Shown here: piece after piece, positions 54,525-64,000 of the stretch
How the letters are laid out: each line of letters begins with the position of its first letter
Numbering within the stretch: the stretch's first letter is position 1
NCBI GenBank assembly: GCA_025267735.1
Contig: CM046297.1
Span: forward strand, 16,580,011-16,644,010
Source: Mactra quadrangularis
Lineage: Eukaryota; Mollusca; Bivalvia; Venerida; Mactridae
Direction: 5' to 3'
DNA: 64,000 bases
The notes under the pieces: model-generated
Databases searched by the model: none
What the model was told of the DNA's origin: nothing
The model's input: the letters and a program-made list of their open reading frames with translations, nothing else
Translations under genes and position numbers: made by a program

Positions 54525-55264
54525 CTGAAAATATAAAATGATCAAACATTTAAGTTTAACATTCCACTGATAATACTCTGTTGAAATTATCTGTTTTCTG
54601 GTAAATAATGACTAAATAGTGCAAAAAACAGACTTAACAAAATGAAGCATAAAACAATATCTAGCACAAAAGCATTAAATATTTCTCACTTATGAAGTAG
54701 TATTGCTTGGAAAATCAATGTAAAAAATAGAAATAATGTGGAAAAGGAGCATTAAAAACCAAAAAAAGGATAAATACAACCAGGAAATAGGCATACATAT
54801 ATCATATTATTTTTGTACATTTGGAGGAGATATTCAAAATATCACTAAGAAGAGGTCTTATCTTTCTGTTCTCAATTACTGTAAGAATTTGGTACAGGCA
54901 TAATCAGACCATATAAATTCATTAACATTTTTAAAATTTGTTTGTTCATCACTTAGGGCCGTCATCGGAAATCGAGATATCGATGTATCATCGATTCTTG
55001 ACAGCAATCCAATATCGATTTGCAATTTATATTATAGCTACAATCTAGCATTTTATAAAGCTATAAACTAAATGAAGGCGACATTTAATTTAACATCACT
55101 GTGTTGATTTTTTTATTTTTCACCTGAATAGATGAAACGGGCTGTCACGGACACAGTTTGTTTTATGTCTGAAACGCCTATAAACATCATGCATAACATC
55201 ATGAGGGCATTATATAGTATACAGTTTCTACTACACCCATTGTTTGACTCAATATATATAGATA

Positions 55265-56540
55265 CAGTCCATTCGCGTTCGCTCGAAATCGGACAGGACT
55301 TCAAAAAATGCTCGAGCGAACGCGATCTCGAGTTAACGTATAATAAATCCGCCATCTTGTTTTTTTGTATTTTTTTCACATCGTGATATTCACTTTAAAG
55401 GCGTCGTCTCATTCGGAACAACCTCGGCGATCTTCTACGCATATAAACCTCGAATAACATAAGGTGAAAAAGTAGATCTAGGAATTTTGGTTTCTGCGGT
55501 AATATAGTCTGAACTACACAGAAATACGACTCGTGAGATATTGTACGAATGAAACGATGTGATAAAGCGTGAAACAATGTTATTATAAAATGTTGACATA
55601 AAAGTGACTATCGCCGGACCTTATAACTTGGTTGTAATCCTTCTACGTCTGATTTCCGAGGTAAATCTTCGTAGATGATCGCCGAGGTTGTTCCGAATGG
55701 CGTCGTCTCACACTGTTACAATATTAGATGTTGATGTAGATTTGAGTTTGAATAAAAGACATGTAATAATTCAATGGTGTTATTTTTCTTAATTTTAAAT
55801 GTGTTCTTGTTAAGTGCATTTAACATAACATAAAATTGTTCATTTTGTTAAACTTGATGATGTCAATGTCCTCAATTTTAACCTTTCTTTGTTTTATGTA
55901 GAATACATATACATGCACTTTGAAACTCATTTTGTTTTTGCTATCGTCCTTGTTGTGAATAAAACTTTACTTATATGTACGCGATTTTTTGTGAAGAATG
56001 TGTAATTTTATCTGGAATTAAAATATAAAAAATACACATTTTGTTCAATCTTGCTTTTATTTAACTAACATTTCTCGACGTACGACGTACTGTCATAAAG
56101 TTCGATTTAATATGCTGTACCAGTACAGGTAGGAAAGATGTAAAATTCAGTTAATTACACGCAATGACACGTTTAAATTAAACAAGATTAAACAGATCTT
56201 GGCTTCTACATTATCACAGTTTGATTTAATTTGATAAGTTTTCAATGGCGAGTGACACGTCAAACAAAAGGCTATTCATCGGATAATGATACCTGGCCGT
56301 GAAAGGTGCGAAAATTTTCAAAAATAAATACTTTGAGCCAGCGCGTAATTTTCAAGTGATTTTATCATTGACGGGACTCGAAATCCAGCTCGAGTTAACG
56401 TAAAATACGAGTCAACGCATTTTGAGTTATCGCATCTTTTTTAAATGAACTTTAGAGTAAATTCGATCGGGACCAAGATACGATCTCGAGCGAAACCGTA
56501 ATTACGAGCGAACGCGTTTTGAGCGAACGCAAATGGACTG
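55265..56540. mobile_element. Tc1/mariner-like (TA-flanked) non-autonomous element nested in the hAT element
   Basis: 1276 bp with inverted ends CAGTCCATTCGCGTTCGCTC and (inverse) CAGTCCATTTGCGTTCGCTC, 19 of 20 matching, flanked by TA on both sides. Subterminal CGAGCGAACGCG, CTCGAGTTAACG repeats mark both ends. No transposase frame. Itself interrupted at 55411-55698. Superfamily is inferred from the CAGT end and TA duplication only. Confidence 0.75.
55411..55698. mobile_element. innermost MITE, Mutator-like by target duplication length
   Basis: 288 bp with long inverted ends: ATTCGGAACAACCTCGGCGA matches perfectly and pairing continues to about 29 bp with one mismatch. Flanked by an exact 11-bp duplication GGCGTCGTCTC (55400-55410 and 55699-55709). 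Long duplications of this size and long inverted ends fit Mutator-like elements; that assignment is an inference. Confidence 0.75.
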
Positions 56541-56902
56541 TAATTATATAACCTGCCTTTCCATATATCGATACAAAATTTTCTATCAATGACAGCCCTA
56601 CCATCACTGCAAGTACCTTACTATATGGAGGGCTGAAGGAAACACTATTGCGTAACTCAATTTGAAAATAAAGGGAGTTACAATAGTTAGTTTCATTCAG
56701 CTCTCGATTATGCAGTATCTCCATAATTTTGTAGTGATTTAAAAAATGGCCAGCCACGGAAATGTTTTATTCTAGGATAATTTCGTAGAGTGTAAGACTA
56801 AAGGTATTAGGGAAAATTAAAAAAAAATCAATCTTAATTTAAGTACAAGTAAATATAAATATACATCCTTAAACTCAATAAGACCAATGTAACAAAAACT
56901 AT

Positions 56903-56985
56903 CTCAAAGTTATAAAATCATCACAAAGTTATAAAATCACCACAAAGTTATAAAAATCACCATAAAGTTATACTAATCAAACAGT
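56903..56985. repeat. short tandem repeat AAAGTTATAAAATCACCAC
   Basis: Four units of about 20 bp with small variations. Confidence 0.75.
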
Positions 56986-57874
56986 ATTCAGGTTGTACAA
57001 GGTTCTTCAGCATGTTCAATTCTTTGATATAAGTATTTACAATAATGATTAATCCATCTATGATAGATATATAGATTATTCTTAACTTCTAAAGGTGCAT
57101 CCCTTCATTTTGATGTCCAAATTGTTAAAGCCACATTACCAACATTGAAGCTGAAACTAACATATTTTAAAATGAGTCGACAATGGTTGCTTTCCAACAG
57201 TTTGTAGGTCAATCAAAAGACCTAACAAATAATCAGACTCCAACACATTTAAACCAGCCACCCAGACACCCAGGCTGCCCAACTGCACATCCAACCTGCA
57301 ATTCATAACATCAAGCTAGCCACAAAGACACCCAATAGTCCAGACCGTCGGCTGCACATTCAAGTAGTCTGCCATCTACTTCACCAGATGCCTGGCATTA
57401 GCCTTCATACAGCAGAACCTGCCTTTGCCCTTCCATGTGCAAAAATCATACAACTTTTAAAAATTTTTTAAAAACATCTTGAAATAGCTTATCACTATAA
57501 CTAGGTTAAAACACAGTGAAAATAAAGTTTAAAATCTGGCAAATCAATACACATGTATTGCATGCAGACAAAAACTATAATTCACAATATTTGCTCCTTC
57601 TTGACAGTATATCTATGTACAAAGAAAAATGCCAGAAAAAAGCTTCATCATTCAGGCAAGCAATCAGAACTGAGAGACATGGGGATGTAACCCTGGGACT
57701 CTTTAATCATATTAATCATATTCAGAATGGATTTCATTAAGAAAACTAGATCAAATATATATAAATATGTGTCAATATGTCTGCATAGAGAAATTTGAGT
57801 TTTTTTCGAAGATAGTGTTTTTGGATTTTTTTGTTGTTGATGGTGTTTTCACAGTCTGTGAATTTTATATCCAT

Positions 57875-58010
57875 CACAGTACCAATCAACACCTCAGTGG
57901 AGTGGAACAACTGTAGATAAATTTCTTGCTCAAGGAAATCAGCAGAGCCCTATGTTAGGTTCAAACCTTTGGATTCTTCAGTGCACGTTCTAACACTTGA
58001 ACACTGCTCC
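57875..58010 (-). mobile_element. tRNA-derived SINE family 4, fragment
   Basis: CAACACCTCAGTGGAGTGGA, AAATTTCTTGCTCAAGGAAA, GGTTCAAACC and a diverged head. Confidence 0.55.
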
Positions 58011-58771
58011 TATCAATGTCATGACATGTGACATCATTAAAATCAATCCATACGCAAACTTCTGATGACATCATTATTAATATATAAGCTGATCTCACAT
58101 CAAGCCCTTCACAGTAAGGACATTTGATCAATCTCCCACGTTCATTGAAAAATTAACCCATAATGACCCAATTAGAAAAGCAGACAAAGAAACTTCAAAC
58201 CATACTTTCATAATTTCCACCATGTAAAAAACACCATCCATTCTAACAACAAAAGTGCAAACAAAAGACTCTAAGATAATTAATTCAAATCTACGATTTA
58301 AACAGAAACCTGCTTCAAAGGAGTTCAGTAAGTACATACATATGCTTAGAATTCTTTTCTTGAAAGAATCTCAAAATGCAACATGTTGTAACAACAGTAC
58401 AGAATGCTAATTTCTGAAATTGTTTTTAAAACATGCATTAACTTAATGAAAACAGACATTGTACATTGAAAATACGTAAGTCTACAGAATAGAAAAAAAA
58501 TGCACAATGTGCCTATGGTACAATTACATTGAAAATATTGCATAGAAGCACAATGGCAATAACTAAAGTAAAATATGAAAATATGAGATATTTCTGAGAT
58601 CTATGAGTTCCTAGTAAAAATAGAATCTTTTTGGTTATGTTTCACAAACCCCTTTCAATAATACAGTTATGCAGACAGTTATCTTAACCATTGTTCCTTA
58701 GATACACCAATAACAGACTTCCTATTTTCTATATAAATAAACAATAGCCTACTTTCTAACCTAAAAACCGC

Positions 58772-59025
58772 CCAGCTAGCTCAGTTGGTAGCACGTAAGT
58801 CTACGGATCGAGGGGTCATGGGTTTGATTTCCGGACAGGGCAAACATTCGTGGAGCTTGGTCATTAAATTATTTCTACTGCCATTCTCCCTCCTACCAAT
58901 GATTTTTAATTATGTAGGGCAGTTGTCAGTCACTGACGAAAGTATGCTGAAAGTAGGTTGACTAACCGCCGTTACATGACCTATACAATGTGTTGCTACA
59001 GCATTAAACCAACAAACAAAACAAA
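58772..59025 (+). mobile_element. tRNA-derived SINE family 1
   Basis: CTAGCTCAGTTGGTAGCACG and GGGTTTGATTTCC promoter boxes, GGAGCTTGGTC, CATTCTCCCTCCTACCA, GTCAGTCACTGACGAAAG, then the tail GACCTATACAATGTGTTGCT and an AAC-rich end. Confidence 0.8.
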
Positions 59026-59282
59026 CAAATCCAACATAAAGTCATGGTTGCAGACTCAACATTAACTTTTAAAATTAGGTAGTTCCATAGGACAACCAAC
59101 TATAAATTTAACTAGCTCAAATCAAAATGCATGCTTACTCATCAAAACAAAATGGTACTGTAAATTAAAGTGAGGGTTATGATTATATTCTAGTTGCCAA
59201 TCTGACTTGTGGCCAAAACCTTAATTAAAGTAGTCACAGGTAATCTGACAACCATTCAGCCCTGTGTTTGAACATTGGAAGC

Positions 59283-59500
59283 TGTGGCCATGGTGTAGTG
59301 GTTAGCAAGTCTGACTTCGAATCGGGAGTTCGAGCCCAGTCGTGGTAGGTCATACCCTATACATGAGTTGTTGGCCTCGTGGTAGGGTAAGTTAGAACTA
59401 GAAATGTGTCCAGAAAGTCCTATAGTAGGAAGAGCAGTCCGTCGTGTATATGACCTAAATATGTGTTGAATATATTAACATTAAAAAAAAAAGAAAAAAG
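59283..59500 (+). mobile_element. tRNA-derived SINE family 3
   Basis: Head TGGTGTAGTGGTTAGCAAGT and GGGAGTTCGAGCCC resembles a Glu/Asp-type tRNA, then GTTGGCCTCGTGGTAGGGTA, CGTGTATATGACCTAAATAT and an A-rich tail. Confidence 0.78.
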
Positions 59501-59997
59501 AAAGAACATTGGCTTGAACTCAAGATCCTCTATCAGGTTTCAGTAAGAGGCTATATAAATTTGAATCCAGCATGCTAATAATCACAGGACCACAGAGATG
59601 GGTTACAATATATCTATACCCAGCTAATCATGCACAAATGGCTGTCAGATTGATCAACTAAAGTAAACTGACAACAGTGACCAGATGTAAGATAAGACCA
59701 ATGACTAATGTATAAAATGTGTTTAACAGACTTATATCAGTGATATTACAAGCTATGACCTGACCTCTGACCCATACTGACCTTCACTGACCCATGTACC
59801 AAAATGTGGTACAAAACAAGTGAACTATGTACAATTAATATACTCAGACAATAATGGATCTTCAGAAGAAAGTAAAGACAAGAAATAAGGAACCAAAGGA
59901 TTATTGTCACAGAGATGTCAGAAAAAAGCCTCTGTGATTTAGGGGATCCTGATATCCAAATTGTCAATACAATCTATTAATGCTTCTTTTGAATCTG

Positions 59998-60300
59998 CCT
60001 GGCAAGCTCAGTCAGAAGCGCACAAGTCAACTGATTGAACACCGGGTGTCCGGGTCGTAGGTTTCGATTTCAAGGCAAAGCATATTTTTGTTGTGTTTGG
60101 TCATGAAATAACTTCCATGGCCATTCTCTCTCCTATTGCTGATTCTAAAATCATGTAATTCAATGATGGAAGTATGTGCCTAATAACTGGTTAACAGCTA
60201 AATCCAGAGAGTTATAATCCTTTTCAGGAAAGGTGAGTAGGTTGACTGACAGCAATATGACCTATACAATGTATTGCTAAAGTGTTAAACCCAACCCCTC
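59998..60300 (+). mobile_element. tRNA-derived SINE family 1, diverged
   Basis: GCAAGCTCAGTCAGAAGCGC head with a weak B box, then TTCTCTCTCCTATTGCTGAT and a clear tail ACCTATACAATGTATTGCTA. Confidence 0.7.
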
Positions 60301-60816
60301 TCTAATACCCATCGAGTATAGACTGCAGCAAAACTATATAAATCAACAAACCACAGAAATATACATTATAATGCAAAAGTAAGATTAAATCAATGTATCT
60401 CATCCTGTACAAGGTAATAACAACAAAGTCAAGAAAATCATAACACCCATCTTCTAGGCCAGTATAACACTAGTTAAACAATCTACAAGAGTACAGATTT
60501 CATAGAACCCTGTCATCTTCCTATATCTATTACAGTATAATTTAATTCTACTACAAGTGTGGTCCTCTATGTTAACATAAAACTATAGTCACCGAATACA
60601 ACTATTATGTAAATTAAAGGTTTCTAAAATAACTAAATTCTAACTGTTATAAAGAACAACTATGTACTTATTTACAAATTATCAAAGTATGTGAATGCAT
60701 TACAGACAGATTTTGTCAAATGCGTTGAATGTTGAATTGAAACAAAAAATGCAGTATTAGCAAAAAAGTCTCAAGTACTGAGTTATGAATCATATGATAC
60801 TGAGGTATAAATATTT

Positions 60817-60955
60817 CATCTAACTGTCATTGGCACATACATTCATGCCTCTGATTTAAATATTGGATTATTAATAGTGAAAAAATACTGTAGCGAGTAT
60901 TTAAATCAGCAGGGTTTATATACCACAGTATGCATCTCTGACAATTGTATAAAGT
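60817..60955. mobile_element. foldback MITE, TTATTCAACTGTCAGTGGCA family, copy 4
   Basis: CTAACTGTCATTGGCACATA, CTGATTTAAATA on the left; GCGAGTATTTAAATCAGCAG and a diverged right terminus. Confidence 0.6.
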
Positions 60956-61701
60956 TTCCCAATATCAAAAGTTACCAAACAACACTAGACCTATCACTGA
61001 ATGTGATAAAATAACCCCCACAGGTCTTTGTCAATAAATTGAGTGCTGAGAAAATGAGTGGACAAGATTTTTCAACTAAGGGCCATAACTCTGCAAAAAA
61101 ATCAATGAACTGTAACCAAAATGAGATACCCACATGTCTGCCTTTTAACTGGTAAATGTGTGACGTTTGAATCAAATCTGTAACATCACAGCTGGGAAAT
61201 TGAGCAGACAAGTAAAAGCTACATACAGACAGACTAACCAACCAACCAACTGACCGACCATCCGACCAACAAGCTGACTCCTGACTAAATACCCCCAAAA
61301 CTTTTTATTTGGGGGGGGGGTCAATATAACAATATAATTAGTATAATAAAAAGATATATGACTTGTACATGGAGACATCCAACTACAGACAATATCTCAC
61401 AGAGATATCAGAATAGTATGGGTAGATAGCAGACAGACAGGAGCAATATTGACAAGATGTTTCTACATACAACAAACACAGGTGCTATAAGATCAATGAT
61501 GACAATAACATACAAGTAACAGGTGTATACAACAACAGAGGGATGTACCAATAGTAACTGAGTCATAATTCATCATGTTTTATTGGAGCAGCCAAGGGGG
61601 GAATGATTGCCAGATGCTTAACCCTTCACTGGTCATTCCTGTGTTTTAAGAGTCAGGACCCAACTTCAAAATAGTTGCCACAGGACTTTAAAATTCAGGT
61701 G

Positions 61702-61960
61702 AATCCAGATGGACAACCAGCTATATATTTTACCTCCCGAACCAAATAATATATACACTAGCAGTAAGTTGTCTGAACCCTAATGTAGGTTGCTAGGGGC
61801 ATGCCATGGGCAATCATGCCCCTGTCAAAAAAATATGCAATCTGGTTGGATAACCAGCTATATATTTTACCTACCAAAACCAAATGATATGTTTAGCAGT
61901 AATAACAAGTTGTCTGAACCCAAATAGAGCTTACTAGGGGCAATAAGGGCCCTTAAATGT
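61702..61960. repeat. imperfect direct duplication, about 135-bp period
   Basis: CCAGCTATATATTTTACCT and AAGTTGTCTGAACCC occur in both halves in the same order, with GGTTGCTAGGGGCA / GCTTACTAGGGGCA after them. Confidence 0.7.
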
Positions 61961-62274
61961 CAAGCCCTGGACTTAGATGATATAGATTGATAAAGAATTC
62001 AAGACTCATAAATTGTCAAATAATTTCTTACTGTATTAGTTAATAAAACATTTAACAAATTTTTAACTTTTCAGGTTCTTTTAGCATAAGAAATACAGTA
62101 CTTCCAATAGGACATTTATTACAATACATACGGTACTACCAGAAAACAGAGAGCTAATATTGGTGTAATAATTCTCATAAAAATAATCTAACAGTCTGAT
62201 ATATAGAACAGATAAAATATTTTATAGGTATAACTATAAGGGAGAAAGCTAGATGTTGTATCTACAACTCAATT

Positions 62275-62560
62275 ATGTTACCCCCCCCCCCCCCTGTACC
62301 CCCCAAATTGAATCTTTACTTAAATTTGTTTCCGCCTAGCCCTCCCACATTGTATCCAAAACTCTATGTCCCCTCCTGTCCTCCCCACATCATATAAAAT
62401 CTCCCCCCCCCCCGGTCCCAATTGTATCAAAAGTTTCACTACATCCCCCAGTCCCACCACATTGTATCCCCAACTCTGTAAGTTACCCCCCTGTGCCCTC
62501 CACATTGTATACACAACTCTTTTACGTCCCCCCCTGTCCTCCCTCCCTGCACCTCCGTCT
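62275..62560. repeat. C-rich degenerate minisatellite
   Basis: Four to five units of a run of C, CCTCCCACATTGTAT and CAAAACTCT-TGT-, spaced roughly 60 bp. The C runs reach 14. Non-coding. Confidence 0.75.
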
Positions 62561-63589
62561 CTAGAGAGTCATTTACAAGAAATCTCTCCTAGGCGCAAAA
62601 ATCAACAGAAATCATTTTGATATTTTTAATGTAATTTTCAGCATCTAAAGATGTCGGTATCACCACTAAACTATCAATAATCTGACAGCATGTTATTTAT
62701 TTCTTCTTTCATGAAATTTGACATTTTACTGATCGCTTGCAGCTAGAGTTAAAAAGAGAGAGACTGAGAGAGGCTAGTTTTTAAGCTGTAACAGTGATTT
62801 TTACAAAGTTTAATATTAATATTAAAACGCTGCATTCTGCCTTTTATTCTCTTCTGAGACCCTTTTTGCTGTCCCTTTTTTACTCTTTGCTTAACAGAAA
62901 TTAGGTAATTTTGAAACCCACAACTTTCTACCAGTGAAATAACACAAATTGAATGGAGTTGTAGAGTTGTTAACTTTTAAACTCCACCCCCAACATAAAG
63001 TCTGATACTCATAAGGTTTTTAGAGGGTATGCCCCACATGAATATCAGAATTCTTATCCAATGCTAAAGAACAACTAACTTTAAACTCTTTCATAAGGTT
63101 CAAGAAGTAGGACATTATCCATAATTAAGCAGTTTCTAGCAGTCTACACTTTCAGAATGAGGCCAGGTCAACACTTTTAGCAGTGTCTGCCCTATTGGAA
63201 TATTTTCAGAAGCTCTAATGCTAAAGTACACAGTATTCTACCCTTCCAATCCATTCATAAAGTTAAAGAACGAGGACAAAACCAATAAATCAGCAGTTTC
63301 TAGCATGGAGTCTGAGATTCTATTATATTTTGCGTCTTTAAAACTTGCCTTACAAATTGAGTTAAAATATTGAACAGCCCGTTCTAGACAAACAGAAACA
63401 AAATCATCAATTTTACAATGAGCACACAGAGCCATGATTGGTTTTTTGTTTCCTGGAAAATTTAGTTGTAAAACATTCTTACAACAGTTTAAACAGATTT
63501 AAAATATCTACCATAGCTTTATTGAAAGAAAAAATTGATTTATGTTCAGCTTGTCTTACCCTCAAATAGCTTGAATAAATTGACCCAAG

Positions 63590-63885
63590 ATAAGGCAAGC
63601 TCAGTAAGTAGCGCACAAGTCTACTTTATTTGATAAATGGTCTTAGTTTTGATTCCTAGGCTAAGTGGTATTACTTTTGTGGAGCTTGGTCATGAAATAA
63701 TTTCAATGTTCAATCTCTCTCCCAACACTGATTCTAAATCATGTAAGGCAGTATCAGATGCTGACAGACACATGCACTTTAATAGTTAGCTCAGATTTAG
63801 TCTTTTCAGGTATGGTTTGTTGACAGACTGCCGTAATATGACCTATACAATGTGTAGCTACTGGGTAAAACCCAACATAAAAAAT
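63590..63885 (+). mobile_element. tRNA-derived SINE family 1, diverged
   Basis: GGCAAGCTCAGTAAGTAGCG, GTTTTGATTCC, GGAGCTTGGTCATGAAATAA, tail GACCTATACAATGTGTAGCT. Confidence 0.7.
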
Positions 63886-64000
63886 ATAGGAAGATATTCA
63901 AACTTGCCAACATATTTTTGAAAATATTTATCACTATCTCTCTACTGCACTGACTATGGTCTATGTTCATAATACCCCGAAATCAGAACTCTATCATTTT

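Larger units (their letters stand above)
42503..54446. other. 11.9 kb DIP2 intron (w1-w2)
   Basis: The longest complete intron seen. It contains the purine tract, the 34-bp array, an interrupted SINE, several MITEs, the 49914 hairpin and the 52089 foldback element. Stretches 46142-46550, 46850-47960, 50620-52085 and 52850-54440 have no exon-like reading frame or recognised repeat. A long intron after the DMAP-domain exon often hosts enhancers, but none can be read here. Confidence 0.7.
54954..56600. mobile_element. hAT-like element, TAGGGCTGTCA family, copy 3, carrying two nested insertions
   Basis: Left end TAGGGCCGTCATCGGAAAT, right end TCAATGACAGCCCTA, flanks TCATCACT / CCATCACT (7 of 8 identical). 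The outer parts (54954-55262 and 56543-56600) match copy 2: TTTAATTTAACATCACTG, TTCACCTGAA, CATGCATAACATCATGAGGG. The interior is interrupted by a TA-flanked element at 55265-56540. Confidence 0.85.
54525..64000. other. upstream DIP2 intron, no exon found
   Basis: I looked for a minus-strand exon encoding the start Met and the LAELDLELSE-type residues and ending one base into Gly. None with a proper donor is present. The region carries the nested transposon (54946-56608), five SINEs, the foldback MITE at 60817 and the C-rich minisatellite. 56985-57870, 58010-58770, 60955-61700 and 62560-63590 show nothing recognised. The first exon and promoter therefore lie beyond 64000. Confidence 0.75.

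Noticed and set aside
55113..55386. Overlapping frames of 84 to 88 codons on both strands
   Set aside because: They cross the boundary of the outer hAT element and the inserted TA element, so they cannot be an ancestral gene; no transposase motif.
58772..58860. tRNA-like sequences with A and B boxes (also at 22260, 26760, 44443, 59283)
   Set aside because: They are followed by SINE bodies and shared tails, lack convincing acceptor and anticodon stems, and recur as families, so they are not called as tRNA genes.
62366..62620. Pro/Ser-rich 84-codon frame
   Set aside because: It is the translation of the C-rich minisatellite.
63238..63435. 65-codon minus-strand frame that could have been an upstream exon
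   Set aside because: The peptide has no similarity to the DIP2 N-terminus and does not end with a donor in the required phase.

Overview
The window is animal genomic DNA. It is AT-rich and intron-dense, holds one long split gene, and is filled with short non-autonomous transposons and tRNA-derived SINEs. No bacterial gene organisation is visible. The protein is animal-type, and the SINE and MITE load resembles lophotrochozoan, probably molluscan, genomes. The phylum is an inference; the species cannot be read from the sequence.

The only gene I can support is a DIP2 (disco-interacting protein 2) orthologue on the minus strand. It runs through almost the whole window, from 54524 down to 130. 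I place 29 coding exons (w1 to w29 in transcript order). All have GT donors and AG acceptors, and the reading phase carries through every junction. Together they give 3505 coding bases, about 1168 residues. The first coding exon (start codon and first ~30 residues) lies beyond 64000, and the last ~400 residues lie before position 1. The encoded order is: a DMAP1-binding-type N-terminus (w1 to w3), a Ser/charged linker (w4 to w7), a first adenylate-forming (FAAL-like) domain (w8 to w24), and the first part of a second one (w25 to w29).

Layout: 1-18850 holds 16 of the 29 exons (w14 to w29) with mostly short introns. 18850-38000 holds w3 to w13 with repeat-filled introns. 38000-54450 has only w2 and w1, separated by an 11.9 kb intron. 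54525-64000 is upstream intron with no recognisable exon. Most intron sequence I could classify is mobile or tandem DNA: four hAT-like elements (three with perfect 8-bp and one with 7/8 target duplications), PIF/Harbinger-like MITEs with TWA duplications, CAGT-ended TA-flanked (Tc1/mariner-like) MITEs, several foldback MITEs, at least four SINE families of which three share a 3' domain, an 83-bp and a 34-bp tandem array, and microsatellites.

The most notable points are a three-deep nested transposon at 54946-56608, a candidate in-frame 33-bp alternative microexon of DIP2 at 7546-7578, two minisatellites that both show a three-unit higher-order period and share a core with a single-copy relative elsewhere, and repeated insertion of the same dispersed repeat about 20 bp upstream of DIP2 splice acceptors. 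I found no new multi-gene system and no intact transposase or reverse transcriptase.
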